Positions 1 to 7,951 are shown, counted from the first letter of the stretch. The stretch: 64,000 nt of DNA from Nocardia sp. XZ_19_385 (GCF_015355755.1 NZ_JACVEE010000001.1:2294001-2358000); one strand, 5' to 3'. Notes: a model not told the origin generated them from the sequence alone. Translations and numbers: made by a program.

Positions 1-498
1 GCGTCGAGCAATGGTGTGGCCGAAGCTGTGACCGAGACCGAGACCGCCGAGGCGGATTCGACCGCGGACAGCGCGGAGCAGCCCGCTCGCCGTCGCCGCC
101 GCCGCAAGCCCGCGGACGAAGGCGTCGAGGCCGTCGAGGCCAACGGCACCGAGCCGGTTTCGGAAGAGGCCGCCGTACCGGAGGAGAAGCCCGCGCGCCG
201 GCGCACCCGCAAGACCGCGGCCGCCGAGGCCCCGGCCGATGATGCCGGTAAGGCCGTGGACGCCGAGGTCACCAGCAATGGCGACGAGGCGGCCGCCGAG
301 GCCCCTGTCAAGCGCCGGCGCACCCGCAAGCCCGCCGCGGAGGCCACGGCCGAGAACGGTAGCGCCAGCGCGGAAAACGGTGCGGCGGAAGCGGATTCGG
401 CCGAAAAGCCGGCCCGCACCCGGCGTCGCCGCAAGCCCGCGGGGGACACCGCCGAGACCGCCGCGGTCGAAGCCCCGGGTGTGACCACTTCGGCATAA
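1..498 (+). CDS. C-terminal tail of a probable RhlE-type DEAD-box RNA helicase (5' truncated)
   Basis: The frame is open to the left edge, so only the last 165 residues are present. No helicase motif lies inside the window. What is visible is a low-complexity tail: four Arg/Lys blocks (such as PARRRRRRKPA and KRRRTRKPA) alternating with Ala/Glu/Asp-rich spacers, typical of disordered RNA-binding extensions. The helicase call rests on context: the next gene resembles Rv3212, which follows rhlE (Rv3211) in M. tuberculosis. It could instead be the tail of another RNA-binding protein. A GTG at 16 is not needed as a start because the frame continues upstream. Confidence 0.55.
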   Translation, partial: ASSNGVAEAVTETETAEADSTADSAEQPARRRRRRKPADEGVEAVEANGTEPVSEEAAVPEEKPARRRTRKTAAAEAPADDAGKAVDAEVTSNGDEAAAEAPVKRRRTRKPAAEATAENGSASAENGAAEADSAEKPARTRRRRKPAGDTAETAAVEAPGVTTSA

Positions 499-512
499 TT
501 CGGCGGATCCGC

Positions 513-518
513 TAGTCT
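513..518 (+). promoter_or_regulatory. -10 element of a probable leaderless transcript
   Basis: TAGTCT lies 7 nt before the GTG at 526 and no Shine-Dalgarno sequence is present, as expected for transcription starting at the start codon. Confidence 0.45.
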
Positions 519-525
519 CGCAAGC

Positions 526-1767
526 GTGCTCGCACCCGAGCGGCGAACGCGCGCCGACATCATCTCCGCAGTCGCGATCGCCACGCTCGTGGTGGTCGCG
601 GCGCTGGTGGTGTGGGCCCGTGGCGATGCCACCGGCACCGAATCGGTGACCGCGGCGACCCCGGCGTCGGCGCCACCCACCGCGGACAAACTGCCTGCGT
701 CCCTGCACGAGCTCTGGCACGCGCCGGACGGTGCCGCGCCCCGGGCGATGATCGCCGGGGGCGCGGTGATCACCGGCGAGGCCGGCACTGTCACCGGACG
801 TGATCCGCGTACCGGCGCGGAGTTGTGGCGGTACCGCCGGGATATGCCGCTGTGCGGAATCGAATCCCAATTCGGCACGGTTGTGGCGGTGTACAAGGAT
901 CAGCGCGGCTGCAGTCAGGCCACGCTGCTCGCCGGGGACAACGGCGACCGGCGCACCGCCCGCAGCAGCTATATGGATCCGGAAGTACGGCTGTCCGTCG
1001 ACGGGACCTATGTGCTGGCCCAGGGCGACAAGCGGCTGGAAATCTGGCGCTCGGATCTGGTGCGCACCCTGGAGTACGGATACGTGGACGCGCCGGTGAA
1101 CGTGAAAACCCAGCCGCGCAAAGACTGCACACTGCTCTCGGCGGGCTCCAGCCCGACCCGGCTGGCGGTGCTGGAACGCTGCCCCGAGGACGCCGGCGTC
1201 AACCGGCTGAGCGTGCTCAATCCGGCGCCCAAGGACAACACGGTGCCCGAGGAGCACGGTTCGCGCCTGCTCAGCGGGCCCGGCGCCGATTCCCCCGACG
1301 CCCGGGTGATCGCGGTGTCGGACAGCCGGATCGCGCTGTATCTGCCCGGCGTCACCCAACCCGGCGGCGAGACCACCCCACCGCGGCTTTCGATCTATGA
1401 CTCGACCGGGAATCCGGTTGTGGTGCATCAGCTTTCGGCGCCACTGGCGGCGAATACCAGCACCGCGCGGATCGGCTCGGCCTATCTGGTGTTCACCGGA
1501 AACAGCCTGATCGCCTTGCACGCGAGCACCTTCGACCCGATGTGGACCGCGCCCGGCGCGCTCGGCACCCCCGCACTGATGGCGGGCAAGCTGCTGCTGC
1601 CCGTCACCGGCGGTATCGCGGCGCTCGATCCGGCCAATGGTGCTGAGGTGCAACGCATCCCGGTCGACCGCGCCGGGTACGACGGCTCCTCCCCGATCTC
1701 GCTCGCCGTGGCCGGCGGGATCGTGCTGGAGAAGCGCGGCGAGGACCTCTACGCCCTCGGCAGCTGA
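526..1767 (+). CDS. Membrane-anchored PQQ-like beta-propeller protein (Rv3212-like)
   Basis: A 413-residue protein with a short basic N-terminus, one hydrophobic segment at about residues 12-30, an Ala/Pro/Thr linker and then a large extracytoplasmic domain. That domain repeats short beta motifs ending in patterns such as G-x-x-x-A-L, and contains TGRDPRTGAELWRYR and ALDPANGAEVQRI, typical of PQQ-like propeller blades that bind no known cofactor here. The role is unknown; the family is conserved beside rhlE in mycobacteria. The GTG start is chosen because a TAGTCT box sits 7 nt upstream. It ends 19 nt before the phosphatase gene. Confidence 0.7.
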   Translation: MLAPERRTRADIISAVAIATLVVVAALVVWARGDATGTESVTAATPASAPPTADKLPASLHELWHAPDGAAPRAMIAGGAVITGEAGTVTGRDPRTGAELWRYRRDMPLCGIESQFGTVVAVYKDQRGCSQATLLAGDNGDRRTARSSYMDPEVRLSVDGTYVLAQGDKRLEIWRSDLVRTLEYGYVDAPVNVKTQPRKDCTLLSAGSSPTRLAVLERCPEDAGVNRLSVLNPAPKDNTVPEEHGSRLLSGPGADSPDARVIAVSDSRIALYLPGVTQPGGETTPPRLSIYDSTGNPVVVHQLSAPLAANTSTARIGSAYLVFTGNSLIALHASTFDPMWTAPGALGTPALMAGKLLLPVTGGIAALDPANGAEVQRIPVDRAGYDGSSPISLAVAGGIVLEKRGEDLYALGS

Positions 1768-1786
1768 CTTCGAGCATGATGGTTAC

Positions 1787-2398
1787 ATGTCCGAACGCGA
1801 CGACGCCCGACTAGTCCTGCTCCGGCACGGCGAAACCGCCTGGTCCAGGCAACGCCAGCACACCGGCCGCACGGATCTGCCGCTGACCGAGCTCGGGGAG
1901 GAACAGGCCAGAGCCGCGGGGCCGCTCCTGGCCGAGCTGAAGTTGCGCGATCCGCTGGTGCTCGTCAGTCCGCTGCAGCGGGCTGTGCGCACCGCGGAGC
2001 TGGCGGGGTTCACCGATTTCACGCTCGAGGACAACCTGGTCGAATGGGATTACGGCGACTACGAGGGTTTGACCACCACGCAGATCCGCGAAACCGCCCC
2101 CGGCTGGACCATCTGGACCGGTGCGGTGCCCGGTGGCGAATCGGCAGCACAGGTCCAGGCCCGCGCCGATCGGGTGCTCGCCACCGCGGAACCGAAGTTG
2201 CGGGAACGGGACGTGGTGCTGGTCGGCCACGGGCACTTCTCCCGAGCCCTGATCACCCGCTGGGCCGAACTGGAACTGATCGAAGGCCGCCGCTTCGCCA
2301 TGTCGACCGCCGCGACCACCCTGCTCGGCTACGACCATGACGACCGGACCATCCACGCGCACAACCTCGTTCCGCAGCTGAATGGAGCAAAACGATGA
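1787..2398 (+). CDS. Histidine phosphatase family protein (Gpm2/Rv3214-like)
   Basis: A 203-residue protein of the phosphoglycerate mutase-like superfamily. The catalytic RHGE motif is at residues 13-16 (phospho-accepting His14), the second His is in GHGH at 148-150, and the acidic proton donor is probably Glu86. The M. tuberculosis homologue, annotated gpm2, is reported to act as an acid phosphatase rather than a mutase, so a phosphatase call is preferred. The ATG at 1787 matches the family N-terminus; the longer open frame upstream overlaps the preceding gene and is not supported. Its TGA overlaps the next ATG (ATGA), so the two are translationally coupled. Confidence 0.85.
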   Translation: MSERDDARLVLLRHGETAWSRQRQHTGRTDLPLTELGEEQARAAGPLLAELKLRDPLVLVSPLQRAVRTAELAGFTDFTLEDNLVEWDYGDYEGLTTTQIRETAPGWTIWTGAVPGGESAAQVQARADRVLATAEPKLRERDVVLVGHGHFSRALITRWAELELIEGRRFAMSTAATTLLGYDHDDRTIHAHNLVPQLNGAKR

Positions 2399-2892
2399 CC
2401 CACCCCGGCCATGCCGTCGTCCGCCGTGCCACCCCCGCCGACGTGCCCGCCATGGTCGAGCTGGTCTACGACCTCGCCGAATACGAGCGTGCCCGCGAAG
2501 AGTGCACGCTCAGCGTGGACCAGCTGCACAGCTCGCTGTTCGGTTCGGCCCCAGCGCTTTTCGCGCACGTCGTCGAAGACGAGACCGGGATCGTCGGTAC
2601 CGCCATCTGGTTCCTCAACTTCTCCACCTGGAAGGGCACCCACGGCATCTACCTGGAAGACCTCTATGTGAAGCCGGAGACCCGCGGCAAGGGCTACGGC
2701 AAGGCTTTGCTCGCCGCGCTCGCCAAGGAAGCGGCGGACAACGGCTACAGCCGGGTGGACTGGGCGGTGCTCACCTGGAACACCCCCTCGATCGACTTCT
2801 ACCGGTCCCTGGGCGCGGTCGAGCAGAACGACTGGGTCGGCTATCGCCTCGCCGGTGGCGAACTCCTGCAGCTGGCGAAGCAAGCTCGCTGA
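2395..2892 (+). CDS. GNAT family N-acetyltransferase (Rv3216-like, SSAT/thialysine type)
   Basis: A 165-residue protein covering one complete GNAT fold. Motif A is visible as YVKPETRGKGYGKAL (about residues 91-105) with the acetyl-CoA loop RGKGYG. The stretches LNFSTWKGTHGIYLEDLYV and NTPSIDFYRSLGA match the diamine/thialysine acetyltransferase branch (PaiA/SSAT2-like), so a polyamine or lysine-analogue substrate is inferred but not proven. It overlaps the phosphatase stop by 4 bp, indicating one operon; the endonuclease V gene follows 17 nt later. Confidence 0.8.
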   Translation: MTHPGHAVVRRATPADVPAMVELVYDLAEYERAREECTLSVDQLHSSLFGSAPALFAHVVEDETGIVGTAIWFLNFSTWKGTHGIYLEDLYVKPETRGKGYGKALLAALAKEAADNGYSRVDWAVLTWNTPSIDFYRSLGAVEQNDWVGYRLAGGELLQLAKQAR

Positions 2893-2909
2893 TCTCCAGG
2901 ACGACAACG

Positions 2910-3596
2910 ATGCGAGTGACGGTGCCGGAAACCTGGCCCACGACGGCAGAACAGGCCATGGCGCTGCAGGACGAACTACGTCCCCTCGTCGATCAGACCA
3001 ACCCGCGGCCACCGGAATTCCACACCATCGCCGGACTCGACTCGGCCTACGACGAGTCCGGCGTGGTCGCCGCGGCGGCGGTCGTGCTGGACGCGACATC
3101 GCTGGCGCCGCTCGAAACCGCTATCGCCCACGGCACAACGGATTTCCCGTATGTACCGGGCCTGCTCGCCTTCCGCGAGCTGCCGACCTCGCTGGCTGTG
3201 CTCGAAAAGCTCGCCACCACACCCGATCTGCTGATCTGCGACAGCCAGGGCCTGGCCCACCCGCGCCGCTTCGGTTTCGCCTGCCACCTCGGCATCCTCA
3301 CCGGTGTACCCACCATCGGCGTCGCGAAAACGGTGTGGGGCAACTACACCGAGCCGGATCCGGAACGCGGCAGCGCGACCGATCTACGCATCGACGGCGA
3401 GGTCGTCGGACGCGCGCTGCGCACCCGGACCGGCGTGAAACCGGTCTTCGTCTCGGTCGGGCACCGCATCGATCTGGACACCGCGTGCGCGCAGGTACTG
3501 GCCCTCACCCCGAAGTACCGCCAGCCCGAAACCACCCGGCAGGCAGACCAACTCTGCCGTCAGGCCTTGCGTTCCGCGCTGGGGTCGACGCCGTAG
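2910..3596 (+). CDS. nfi: Endonuclease V (deoxyinosine 3' endonuclease)
   Basis: A 228-residue protein with all the hallmark residues of endonuclease V, which nicks DNA one base 3' of deoxyinosine during repair of deaminated adenine. Asp44 in GLDSAY, Tyr81 and Glu90 in FPYVPGLLAFRE, and Asp111 plus His117 in DSQGLAHPRRFG correspond to the metal-binding catalytic set and the strand-separating wedge. The ATG at 2910 gives a normal family length. Its last 37 bp overlap the convergent membrane-protein gene. I do not recall it at this position in M. tuberculosis, so it looks like a lineage-specific addition to the operon. Confidence 0.9.
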   Translation: MRVTVPETWPTTAEQAMALQDELRPLVDQTNPRPPEFHTIAGLDSAYDESGVVAAAAVVLDATSLAPLETAIAHGTTDFPYVPGLLAFRELPTSLAVLEKLATTPDLLICDSQGLAHPRRFGFACHLGILTGVPTIGVAKTVWGNYTEPDPERGSATDLRIDGEVVGRALRTRTGVKPVFVSVGHRIDLDTACAQVLALTPKYRQPETTRQADQLCRQALRSALGSTP

Positions 3597-4000
3597 CCCT
3601 CGGTCATCCAGCGGTTGGACGCCGGCGCGAACAGCAACCCCAGCGAGGCGATCGCGACGACACCGAGCAGCGTCCCGTACACCGGCTGACGCGAATCGGT
3701 GAGCAGCGACCAGGCCACCGGCAGCAGCAGGATCTGCGCGATCACCGCGATGGCGCGGCCCCAGCGGTGCCCGGTGAGCAACCCGACACCCGCGGCCAGC
3801 ACCGCGCCGCCGAGGATGCCGAACCACGCGGCGGTGCCGTAGCCGCTGACCGCCGACTGCTCGTGCCCGAGCAACCCGCGTACCACCAGCACTATGGCGG
3901 CGGTCACCGCGACGGAGCCCTCCAGCGCCACCAGCCCGCCCGCGCCGCGCACCGTCGCGGGCACGCCCGCGTTTGCCGCATTCCTGTCGCTGTCAACCAC
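3560..4000 (-). CDS. Small integral membrane protein (Rv3217c-like)
   Basis: A 146-residue protein with four predicted hydrophobic helices (roughly residues 27-43, 58-78, 84-101 and 107-124) and no soluble domain. The function is unknown; the match is positional and by topology to Rv3217c. The GTG start at 4000 is preceded by TAGGCT 6 nt upstream, so it is probably leaderless. The 3' end runs 37 bp into nfi on the opposite strand. Confidence 0.65.
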   Translation of the reverse strand: MVDSDRNAANAGVPATVRGAGGLVALEGSVAVTAAIVLVVRGLLGHEQSAVSGYGTAAWFGILGGAVLAAGVGLLTGHRWGRAIAVIAQILLLPVAWSLLTDSRQPVYGTLLGVVAIASLGLLFAPASNRWMTEGYGVDPSAERKA

Positions 4001-4006
4001 GCGCCA

Positions 4007-4012
4007 AGCCTA
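4007..4012 (-). promoter_or_regulatory. -10 element, leaderless start of the Rv3217c-like gene
   Basis: On the minus strand TAGGCT is followed by 6 nt and the GTG start. It lies back to back with the promoter of the lipid kinase gene. Confidence 0.4.
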
Positions 4013-4060
4013 CGAGCCGGACCCCCGGGACGGCATTTCGGACCGTTTACCGCCGCCAAC

Positions 4061-4066
4061 TAGGCT
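4061..4066 (+). promoter_or_regulatory. -10 element, leaderless start of the lipid kinase gene
   Basis: TAGGCT is followed by 7 nt and the GTG at 4074, with no Shine-Dalgarno sequence. Confidence 0.45.
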
Positions 4067-4073
4067 TCCGACC

Positions 4074-5018
4074 GTGCGGACCCTGCTGATCGTGAATCCG
4101 AATGCCACTTCCACCACCCCGGAGACCAGGGATCTGCTGGCACACGCGCTGGAGAGCCGCACCCAGCTGACCGTTGCGCACACCCAGCATCGCGGCCACG
4201 CGGCCGAGCTGGCCCAGTGGGCTTCCACCAACGAGATGGACCTGATCGTCGTGCACGGCGGCGATGGGACGGTGAACGAGACGATCAACGGTTTCCTGCC
4301 GCTGCCGCAGGTCGAGGACGACCAGGTCTGGCGGCCCCGGCTGGGTGTCATTCCCGGCGGGTCCGCGAACGTCTTCGCCCGGGCACTGGGCATCTCCCCG
4401 GATCCGGTGACCGCGACCAATCAGCTGATCGACCTGCTCACGGTGAACCGGGACCGCAAGATCGGCCTCGGCCTGGCCGACGACCGCTGGTTCACCTTCA
4501 GCGCCGGTGTCGGCCTGGACGCCGACGTGTGCGAGGCGATCGATGCCAGCCGCGCCAACGGCCATCCCGCCACCCCGGCCCGCTACCTTCGCACAACCGT
4601 TCGGCAGTTCTTCAAGGCCAAGGGCAAGGAGCCGAGCGTCCGGGTGGCGATCCCCGGACACGCGCCCGTCGACGAGGTTCATTACGCGTTCGTAACGAAC
4701 ACCAGTCCGTGGACCTACCTGAACGACACCCCGGTGCACACCAACCCGGGCACCACCTTCGAGGCGGGCCTCGGTCTGTTTGCCGTGCGTTCGATGGATG
4801 TTCTCCCCACGTTGCTGCTCGCCCGGCAGTTGCTCGCCACCGACGGAAATCCCAAGTCCCGCAACCTGTTTCGCCAAGACGACGTGCCGTCGGTGCGGAT
4901 CGAGTCACCGGCGCCGATCGGCCTGCAAATCGATGGCGACTTTATCGGGAAGCGCAACGTGGTGGATTTCACCTCGGTGCCGGGTGTGCTCGAAGTAGTG
5001 GCCCCACAGCCTCGTTGA
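4074..5018 (+). CDS. Diacylglycerol kinase-family lipid kinase (Rv3218-like)
   Basis: A 314-residue protein with the DAGK catalytic domain. VNPNAT starts the fold at residue 7, the nucleotide loop GGDGTVNE is at 62-69, and PGGSANVFA at 94-102 is the second signature. The C-terminal half forms the beta-sandwich lid ending in LQIDGD. Members phosphorylate diacylglycerol, ceramide or sphingoid bases; the actual lipid cannot be read from sequence. The GTG at 4074 starts right at the Rossmann strand and has a TAGGCT box 7 nt upstream; the frame continues upstream but lacks similarity there. Confidence 0.8.
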   Translation: MRTLLIVNPNATSTTPETRDLLAHALESRTQLTVAHTQHRGHAAELAQWASTNEMDLIVVHGGDGTVNETINGFLPLPQVEDDQVWRPRLGVIPGGSANVFARALGISPDPVTATNQLIDLLTVNRDRKIGLGLADDRWFTFSAGVGLDADVCEAIDASRANGHPATPARYLRTTVRQFFKAKGKEPSVRVAIPGHAPVDEVHYAFVTNTSPWTYLNDTPVHTNPGTTFEAGLGLFAVRSMDVLPTLLLARQLLATDGNPKSRNLFRQDDVPSVRIESPAPIGLQIDGDFIGKRNVVDFTSVPGVLEVVAPQPR

Positions 5019-5029
5019 ACAAGAAACGC

Positions 5030-5042
5030 GATGTGAAACATC
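5030..5042. promoter_or_regulatory. Short inverted repeat upstream of whiB1
   Basis: GATGT-GAA-ACATC is a perfect 5-bp dyad about 230 bp before whiB1. No regulator can be assigned. Confidence 0.25.
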
Positions 5043-5164
5043 ACGTTGCGCTGCGAAAACCGGGTAGAGCGAGTACAAAGGAGCCCGCAGGTTCCCACGC
5101 AGGGAACTTTGAGAGCGTGAGCTTCCCCACGGTGCACCAGATACCTATTGACATCTACGGTGTT

Positions 5165-5180
5165 CGTGAAAGCATTCACA
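5165..5180. promoter_or_regulatory. CRP-like binding site upstream of whiB1
   Basis: CGTGAAAGCATTCACA fits the CRP/Rv3676 consensus TGTGA-N6-TCACA with one mismatch and lies 93 bp before the whiB1 start codon. M. tuberculosis whiB1 is known to be controlled by cAMP-CRP, so a conserved arrangement is likely. Confidence 0.55.
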
Positions 5181-5272
5181 AGCAACCGTGCGGAAACTTC
5201 TCCGTTGCACAAGTGAACGATCCACAAACCATCAAAGGCGCCTTTTGTGGCGCCCAGCAAAGGAGCAGAGGA

Positions 5273-5527
5273 ATGGACTGGCGCCACAAGGCCATCTGTC
5301 GTGACGAGGACCCTGAACTGTTCTTCCCGGTGGGTAACAGTGGTCCTGCGCTCGCGCAGATTGCCGATGCCAAGCTGGTCTGCGCTCGCTGCCCCGTCAC
5401 AGCCGATTGCCTGTCCTGGGCCCTGAAGTCCGGTCAGGATGCCGGCGTGTGGGGTGGAATGAGCGAAGACGAGCGCCGGGCGCTCAAGCGTCGTAACGCG
5501 CGCACCCGGACCCGCACCGTCGTCTGA
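5273..5527 (+). CDS. whiB1: Redox/NO-responsive transcription factor WhiB1
   Basis: An 84-residue Wbl protein, the same length as M. tuberculosis WhiB1. The [4Fe-4S] ligands are Cys9, Cys37, Cys40 and Cys46. The GVWGG turn is at 58-62 and is followed by a basic C-terminus (RRALKRRNARTRTRT) that contacts DNA. In mycobacteria the cluster reacts with nitric oxide and the protein binds the housekeeping sigma factor. The start is fixed by AAAGGAGCAGAGGA just upstream and by exact family length. A 254-bp 5' region carries a CRP-like site, and two hairpins follow the stop. Confidence 0.95.
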   Translation: MDWRHKAICRDEDPELFFPVGNSGPALAQIADAKLVCARCPVTADCLSWALKSGQDAGVWGGMSEDERRALKRRNARTRTRTVV

Positions 5528-5543
5528 GAATTAGGCGACACCG

Positions 5544-5580
5544 GCGTTTCCCGGGCCATACAGCCCCGGCCCGGAAACGC
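5544..5580 (+). terminator. Hairpin downstream of whiB1
   Basis: The arms GCGTTTCCCGGGCC (5544-5557) and GGCCCGGAAACGC (5568-5580) pair with a single bulge. It is the first of two consecutive hairpins after whiB1. Confidence 0.5.
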
Positions 5581-5585
5581 ATTCG

Positions 5586-5612
5586 GCCCGGCACCAACAG
5601 GTGCCGGGCTTA
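5586..5612 (+). terminator. Probable intrinsic terminator of whiB1
   Basis: A perfect 10-bp stem, GCCCGGCACC / GGTGCCGGGC, with an AACA loop, followed by TTATTTG. Confidence 0.65.
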
Positions 5613-5669
5613 TTTGCGCTCCGAATATGTTTGCGGCTCAGCCGAATAGGGTAAAAAGCCGGTGCCGTT

Positions 5670-7184
5670 TCAGCGACCGGAGCGGCGCCCCAGCGGAACT
5701 CGCAGCACCGCGTCGGTGCCGACATCCGCTCCCGGATGCAGGCCGATCGAGCCGCCCAATTCCGCCGTCACCAGCGTGCGCACGATCTGCAGGCCGAGGC
5801 GGTCGGAGGATTCCAGGCTGAAGCCGGCGGGCAGACCCCGGCCGTCATCGCTGATGATCACATCCAGCCAGCGCGCCGAGCGCTCGGAACGGATTGTCAC
5901 CGTGCCGTTTTCGCCCGAATCGAAGGCGTGCTCGATAGCGTTCTGCACCAGCTCGGTCAGCACCATCACCAGCGGAGTCGCGCGCTCGGCCGAGAAGACG
6001 CCCAGCGAGCCGGCGCGGCGCACCTTGATCCGCGTGGTGTGCACGGTGGCGACATCGGCCATGATCGGCAGCAGCCGGTCCACGACCTCGTCGAGATCGA
6101 CCTCTTCGTCCACCGACATGGACAGCATTTCGTGTACGGAGGCAATGGAAGTCACGCGACGCACCGATTCGGTCAGCGCGACCTGCGCCTCCTCGTTCTC
6201 GGTGCGGCGGGCCTGCAGGCGCAGCAGCGCGGCCACCGTCTGCAGGTTGTTCTTCACCCGGTGATGAATCTCACGGATGGTCGCATCCTTGGACAACAGC
6301 GCGCGGTCGCGGCGCTTGACCTCGGTGACGTCGCGGACAAGCACTGCGGCACCGGCCAATTCGCCGTGCGGGCGCAGCACCAGGGTGCGCAGCAGCACGG
6401 TGGCGCCGCGCGCCTCGACCTCCATGCGGCGGCCGGTGCGCCCGGCCAGCGCGGCCTGGATGTCGCCGACCACTTCCTGGGCGTCGAACGGATCGGTGAT
6501 CAGCGAGCGGGTGGTGACCGCGAGATCCTGTCCGGCCAGATCGCTCTGCAGACCCATCCGGTGATAGGCCGACAGCGCGTTCGGGCTGGCGTAGACCACG
6601 ATGCCCGCGGTGTCGATCCGGATGAAACCGTCACCGGCGCGTGGACTGGAGTGCGTGGCCGCGCGGTCCTCGGTGGTCGGGAAGGTGCCCTCGGCGATCA
6701 TCTGGCACAGGTCGTCGGCGCAGGCCACATAGGCCATCTCCAGCGTGCTGCGGACCCGGGAACGCTGCATGTCGGTGTCCCGGGACAGCACCGCGATCAC
6801 GTCGTCGCCGCAGCGCACCGGAATGGCCTCGCGGATCGCGTGCACCGGATGCGGGTGATAGACGCCCGCCGCCTCGCCGTCGCTGTCCGCGCGCACGATC
6901 TTGCCGCTCAGCAGCGCGTCGAAGACCTGCGGATGATCGTTGGGGGTGGCGGTGGTGCCGACCTTGTCCTCGAGGTGCACGGTGGCCGCAGTGGTCGGGC
7001 GGCACTGCGCGACGCACACCACGTCGGCGCCGTCGGTGACCGGTCCGGCGCCGACCCAGAGCAGCAGGTCCGCGAAGGACAGATCGGCGAGCAACTGCCA
7101 ATCGCCCACCACCCGTTGCAGATGGTCCACGGCGGTACCGGGGAGGTCGGTGTGTTCGGCGAGTAGCTCACTGAGGGTCGACAC
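5670..7184 (-). CDS. pdtaS: Sensor histidine kinase PdtaS
   Basis: A 504-residue cytosolic kinase (M. tuberculosis PdtaS, Rv3220c, is 501). An N-terminal GAF-like domain covers about 1-170 and a PAS domain about 180-285. The HisKA_2 dimerisation helix EIHHRVKNNLQTVAALL begins near 305 (phosphorylatable His307 or His308). The ATPase domain shows QNAIEHAF, DDGRGLP and GLGLQIV. Its partner PdtaR is an RNA-binding ANTAR antiterminator encoded elsewhere. No transmembrane segment is seen. The GTG at 7184 lies 18 nt after the biotinyl-protein gene, so the two are probably co-transcribed. Confidence 0.9.
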   Translation of the reverse strand: MSTLSELLAEHTDLPGTAVDHLQRVVGDWQLLADLSFADLLLWVGAGPVTDGADVVCVAQCRPTTAATVHLEDKVGTTATPNDHPQVFDALLSGKIVRADSDGEAAGVYHPHPVHAIREAIPVRCGDDVIAVLSRDTDMQRSRVRSTLEMAYVACADDLCQMIAEGTFPTTEDRAATHSSPRAGDGFIRIDTAGIVVYASPNALSAYHRMGLQSDLAGQDLAVTTRSLITDPFDAQEVVGDIQAALAGRTGRRMEVEARGATVLLRTLVLRPHGELAGAAVLVRDVTEVKRRDRALLSKDATIREIHHRVKNNLQTVAALLRLQARRTENEEAQVALTESVRRVTSIASVHEMLSMSVDEEVDLDEVVDRLLPIMADVATVHTTRIKVRRAGSLGVFSAERATPLVMVLTELVQNAIEHAFDSGENGTVTIRSERSARWLDVIISDDGRGLPAGFSLESSDRLGLQIVRTLVTAELGGSIGLHPGADVGTDAVLRVPLGRRSGR

Positions 7185-7202
7185 GTTGGATCTACGCTTC
7201 GA

Positions 7203-7418
7203 TCAGGAGATCACGGCGATCAGATCGCCCGCCTGCAGGACCTGGCCCGGCTGCACCGCGACCTCGGTGACCTCACCCTCGACCTCGGTGAGCACGGGGA
7301 TCTCCATCTTCATGGACTCGAGCAGGATGAGCGCCTGGTCGACGTGCACCTTGTCGCCGACCTTGACGTCGACGGTCAGGACAGTCGACACCATCTCCGC
7401 GCGCACTTCCTCGGCCAT
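7203..7418 (-). CDS. Biotin/lipoyl attachment-domain protein (TB7.3/Rv3221c-like)
   Basis: A 71-residue single-domain biotinyl protein. The biotin acceptor lysine lies in the invariant ESMKMEIPV and the fold ends in AGDLIAVIS, almost identical in layout to mycobacterial TB7.3. The ATG at 7418 is chosen over an upstream in-frame start because it gives the exact family length and is preceded by GGGGTG. Which carboxylase uses it, if any, is unknown. It is divergent from the bL37 gene and sits upstream of pdtaS. Confidence 0.85.
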   Translation of the reverse strand: MAEEVRAEMVSTVLTVDVKVGDKVHVDQALILLESMKMEIPVLTEVEGEVTEVAVQPGQVLQAGDLIAVIS

Positions 7419-7525
7419 GGACACCCCATTCTTCGGTTCGGTCTGCAACTCGGAACAACCCTGCCGCTGAAGGTACAGCCAACCACACGTGAAAGAATGG
7501 CCTTCAATCAGAAGGGAGCCTACTC

Positions 7526-7600
7526 ATGGGTAAGCGTGGACGTAAGAAGCGCAGCCGCAAGGGAAGCGCAGCCAACCACGGCAAGCGGCCCAACGCCTGA
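7526..7600 (+). CDS. 50S ribosomal protein bL37 (24 residues)
   Basis: A 24-residue, extremely basic peptide: MGKRGRKKRSRKG followed by SAANHGKRPNA. It closely resembles bL37, the small actinobacterial large-subunit protein seen in mycobacterial ribosome structures, notably at the conserved end ANHGKRPN. AGAAGGGAG lies 7 nt before the ATG, and a strong hairpin follows the TGA. It is too short for most gene finders. It is divergently transcribed from the biotinyl-protein gene. Confidence 0.85.
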   Translation: MGKRGRKKRSRKGSAANHGKRPNA

Positions 7601-7626
7601 GGCGTAGCGCACGTGTGAAGAACACC

Positions 7627-7663
7627 GAGCGGCCCGCACTTCCAATGGAAGCGCGGGCCGCTC
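7627..7663. terminator. Bidirectional terminator between bL37 and the anti-sigma gene
   Basis: The arms GAGCGGCCCGC (7627-7637) and GCGGGCCGCTC (7653-7663) pair perfectly, with a nested CTTCC/GGAAG stem in the loop. It lies between two convergent genes. Confidence 0.65.
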
Positions 7664-7675
7664 AATGCTTTGGTC

Positions 7676-7951
7676 TCAGGACTCTTTGGTCTCGATCTCG
7701 GTAATCGTGATCGACCGCCGGATCTCGATGGTCAGCCGGTCCCGCAGCGAATCGGGTGCCCGGTCGCCGCCGCATTTGCGGCTGAGCAGGCCCTTGACCT
7801 TCTCCTCGATGCCATAGGCCTCGATGCAGGGCGAGCAGTGATCCATGTGGTGCTGCAACCGAGCCCGGGTGGCGTCGTCACACTCACCGTCGAGCATCAG
7901 CCAGACATCGGCCAGCACGGCCCGGCAGTCGAGCTCCATGTCGTCACTCAC
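7676..7951 (-). CDS. rshA: Zinc-binding anti-sigma factor (RshA/RsrA type)
   Basis: A 91-residue ZAS-domain protein with the redox switch Hx3Cx2C at His35, Cys39 and Cys42 (HMDHCSPC). It also has Cys9 and Cys24, which resemble the extra cysteines of RsrA. Under thiol oxidation, family members lose zinc, form a disulfide and release their sigma factor. The GTG at 7951 is preceded by AGGAGG and overlaps the sigma stop codon by 4 bp (GTGA), a classic coupled pair. An alternative ATG at 7939 lacks such a site. Confidence 0.88.
   Translation of the reverse strand: MSDDMELDCRAVLADVWLMLDGECDDATRARLQHHMDHCSPCIEAYGIEEKVKGLLSRKCGGDRAPDSLRDRLTIEIRRSITITEIETKES

Noticed and set aside
5030..5042. CRP site made of GATGTGAAACATC
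   Set aside because: The half-sites are too close (N4 instead of N6 between GTGA and TCAC); only the site at 5165 has correct spacing.
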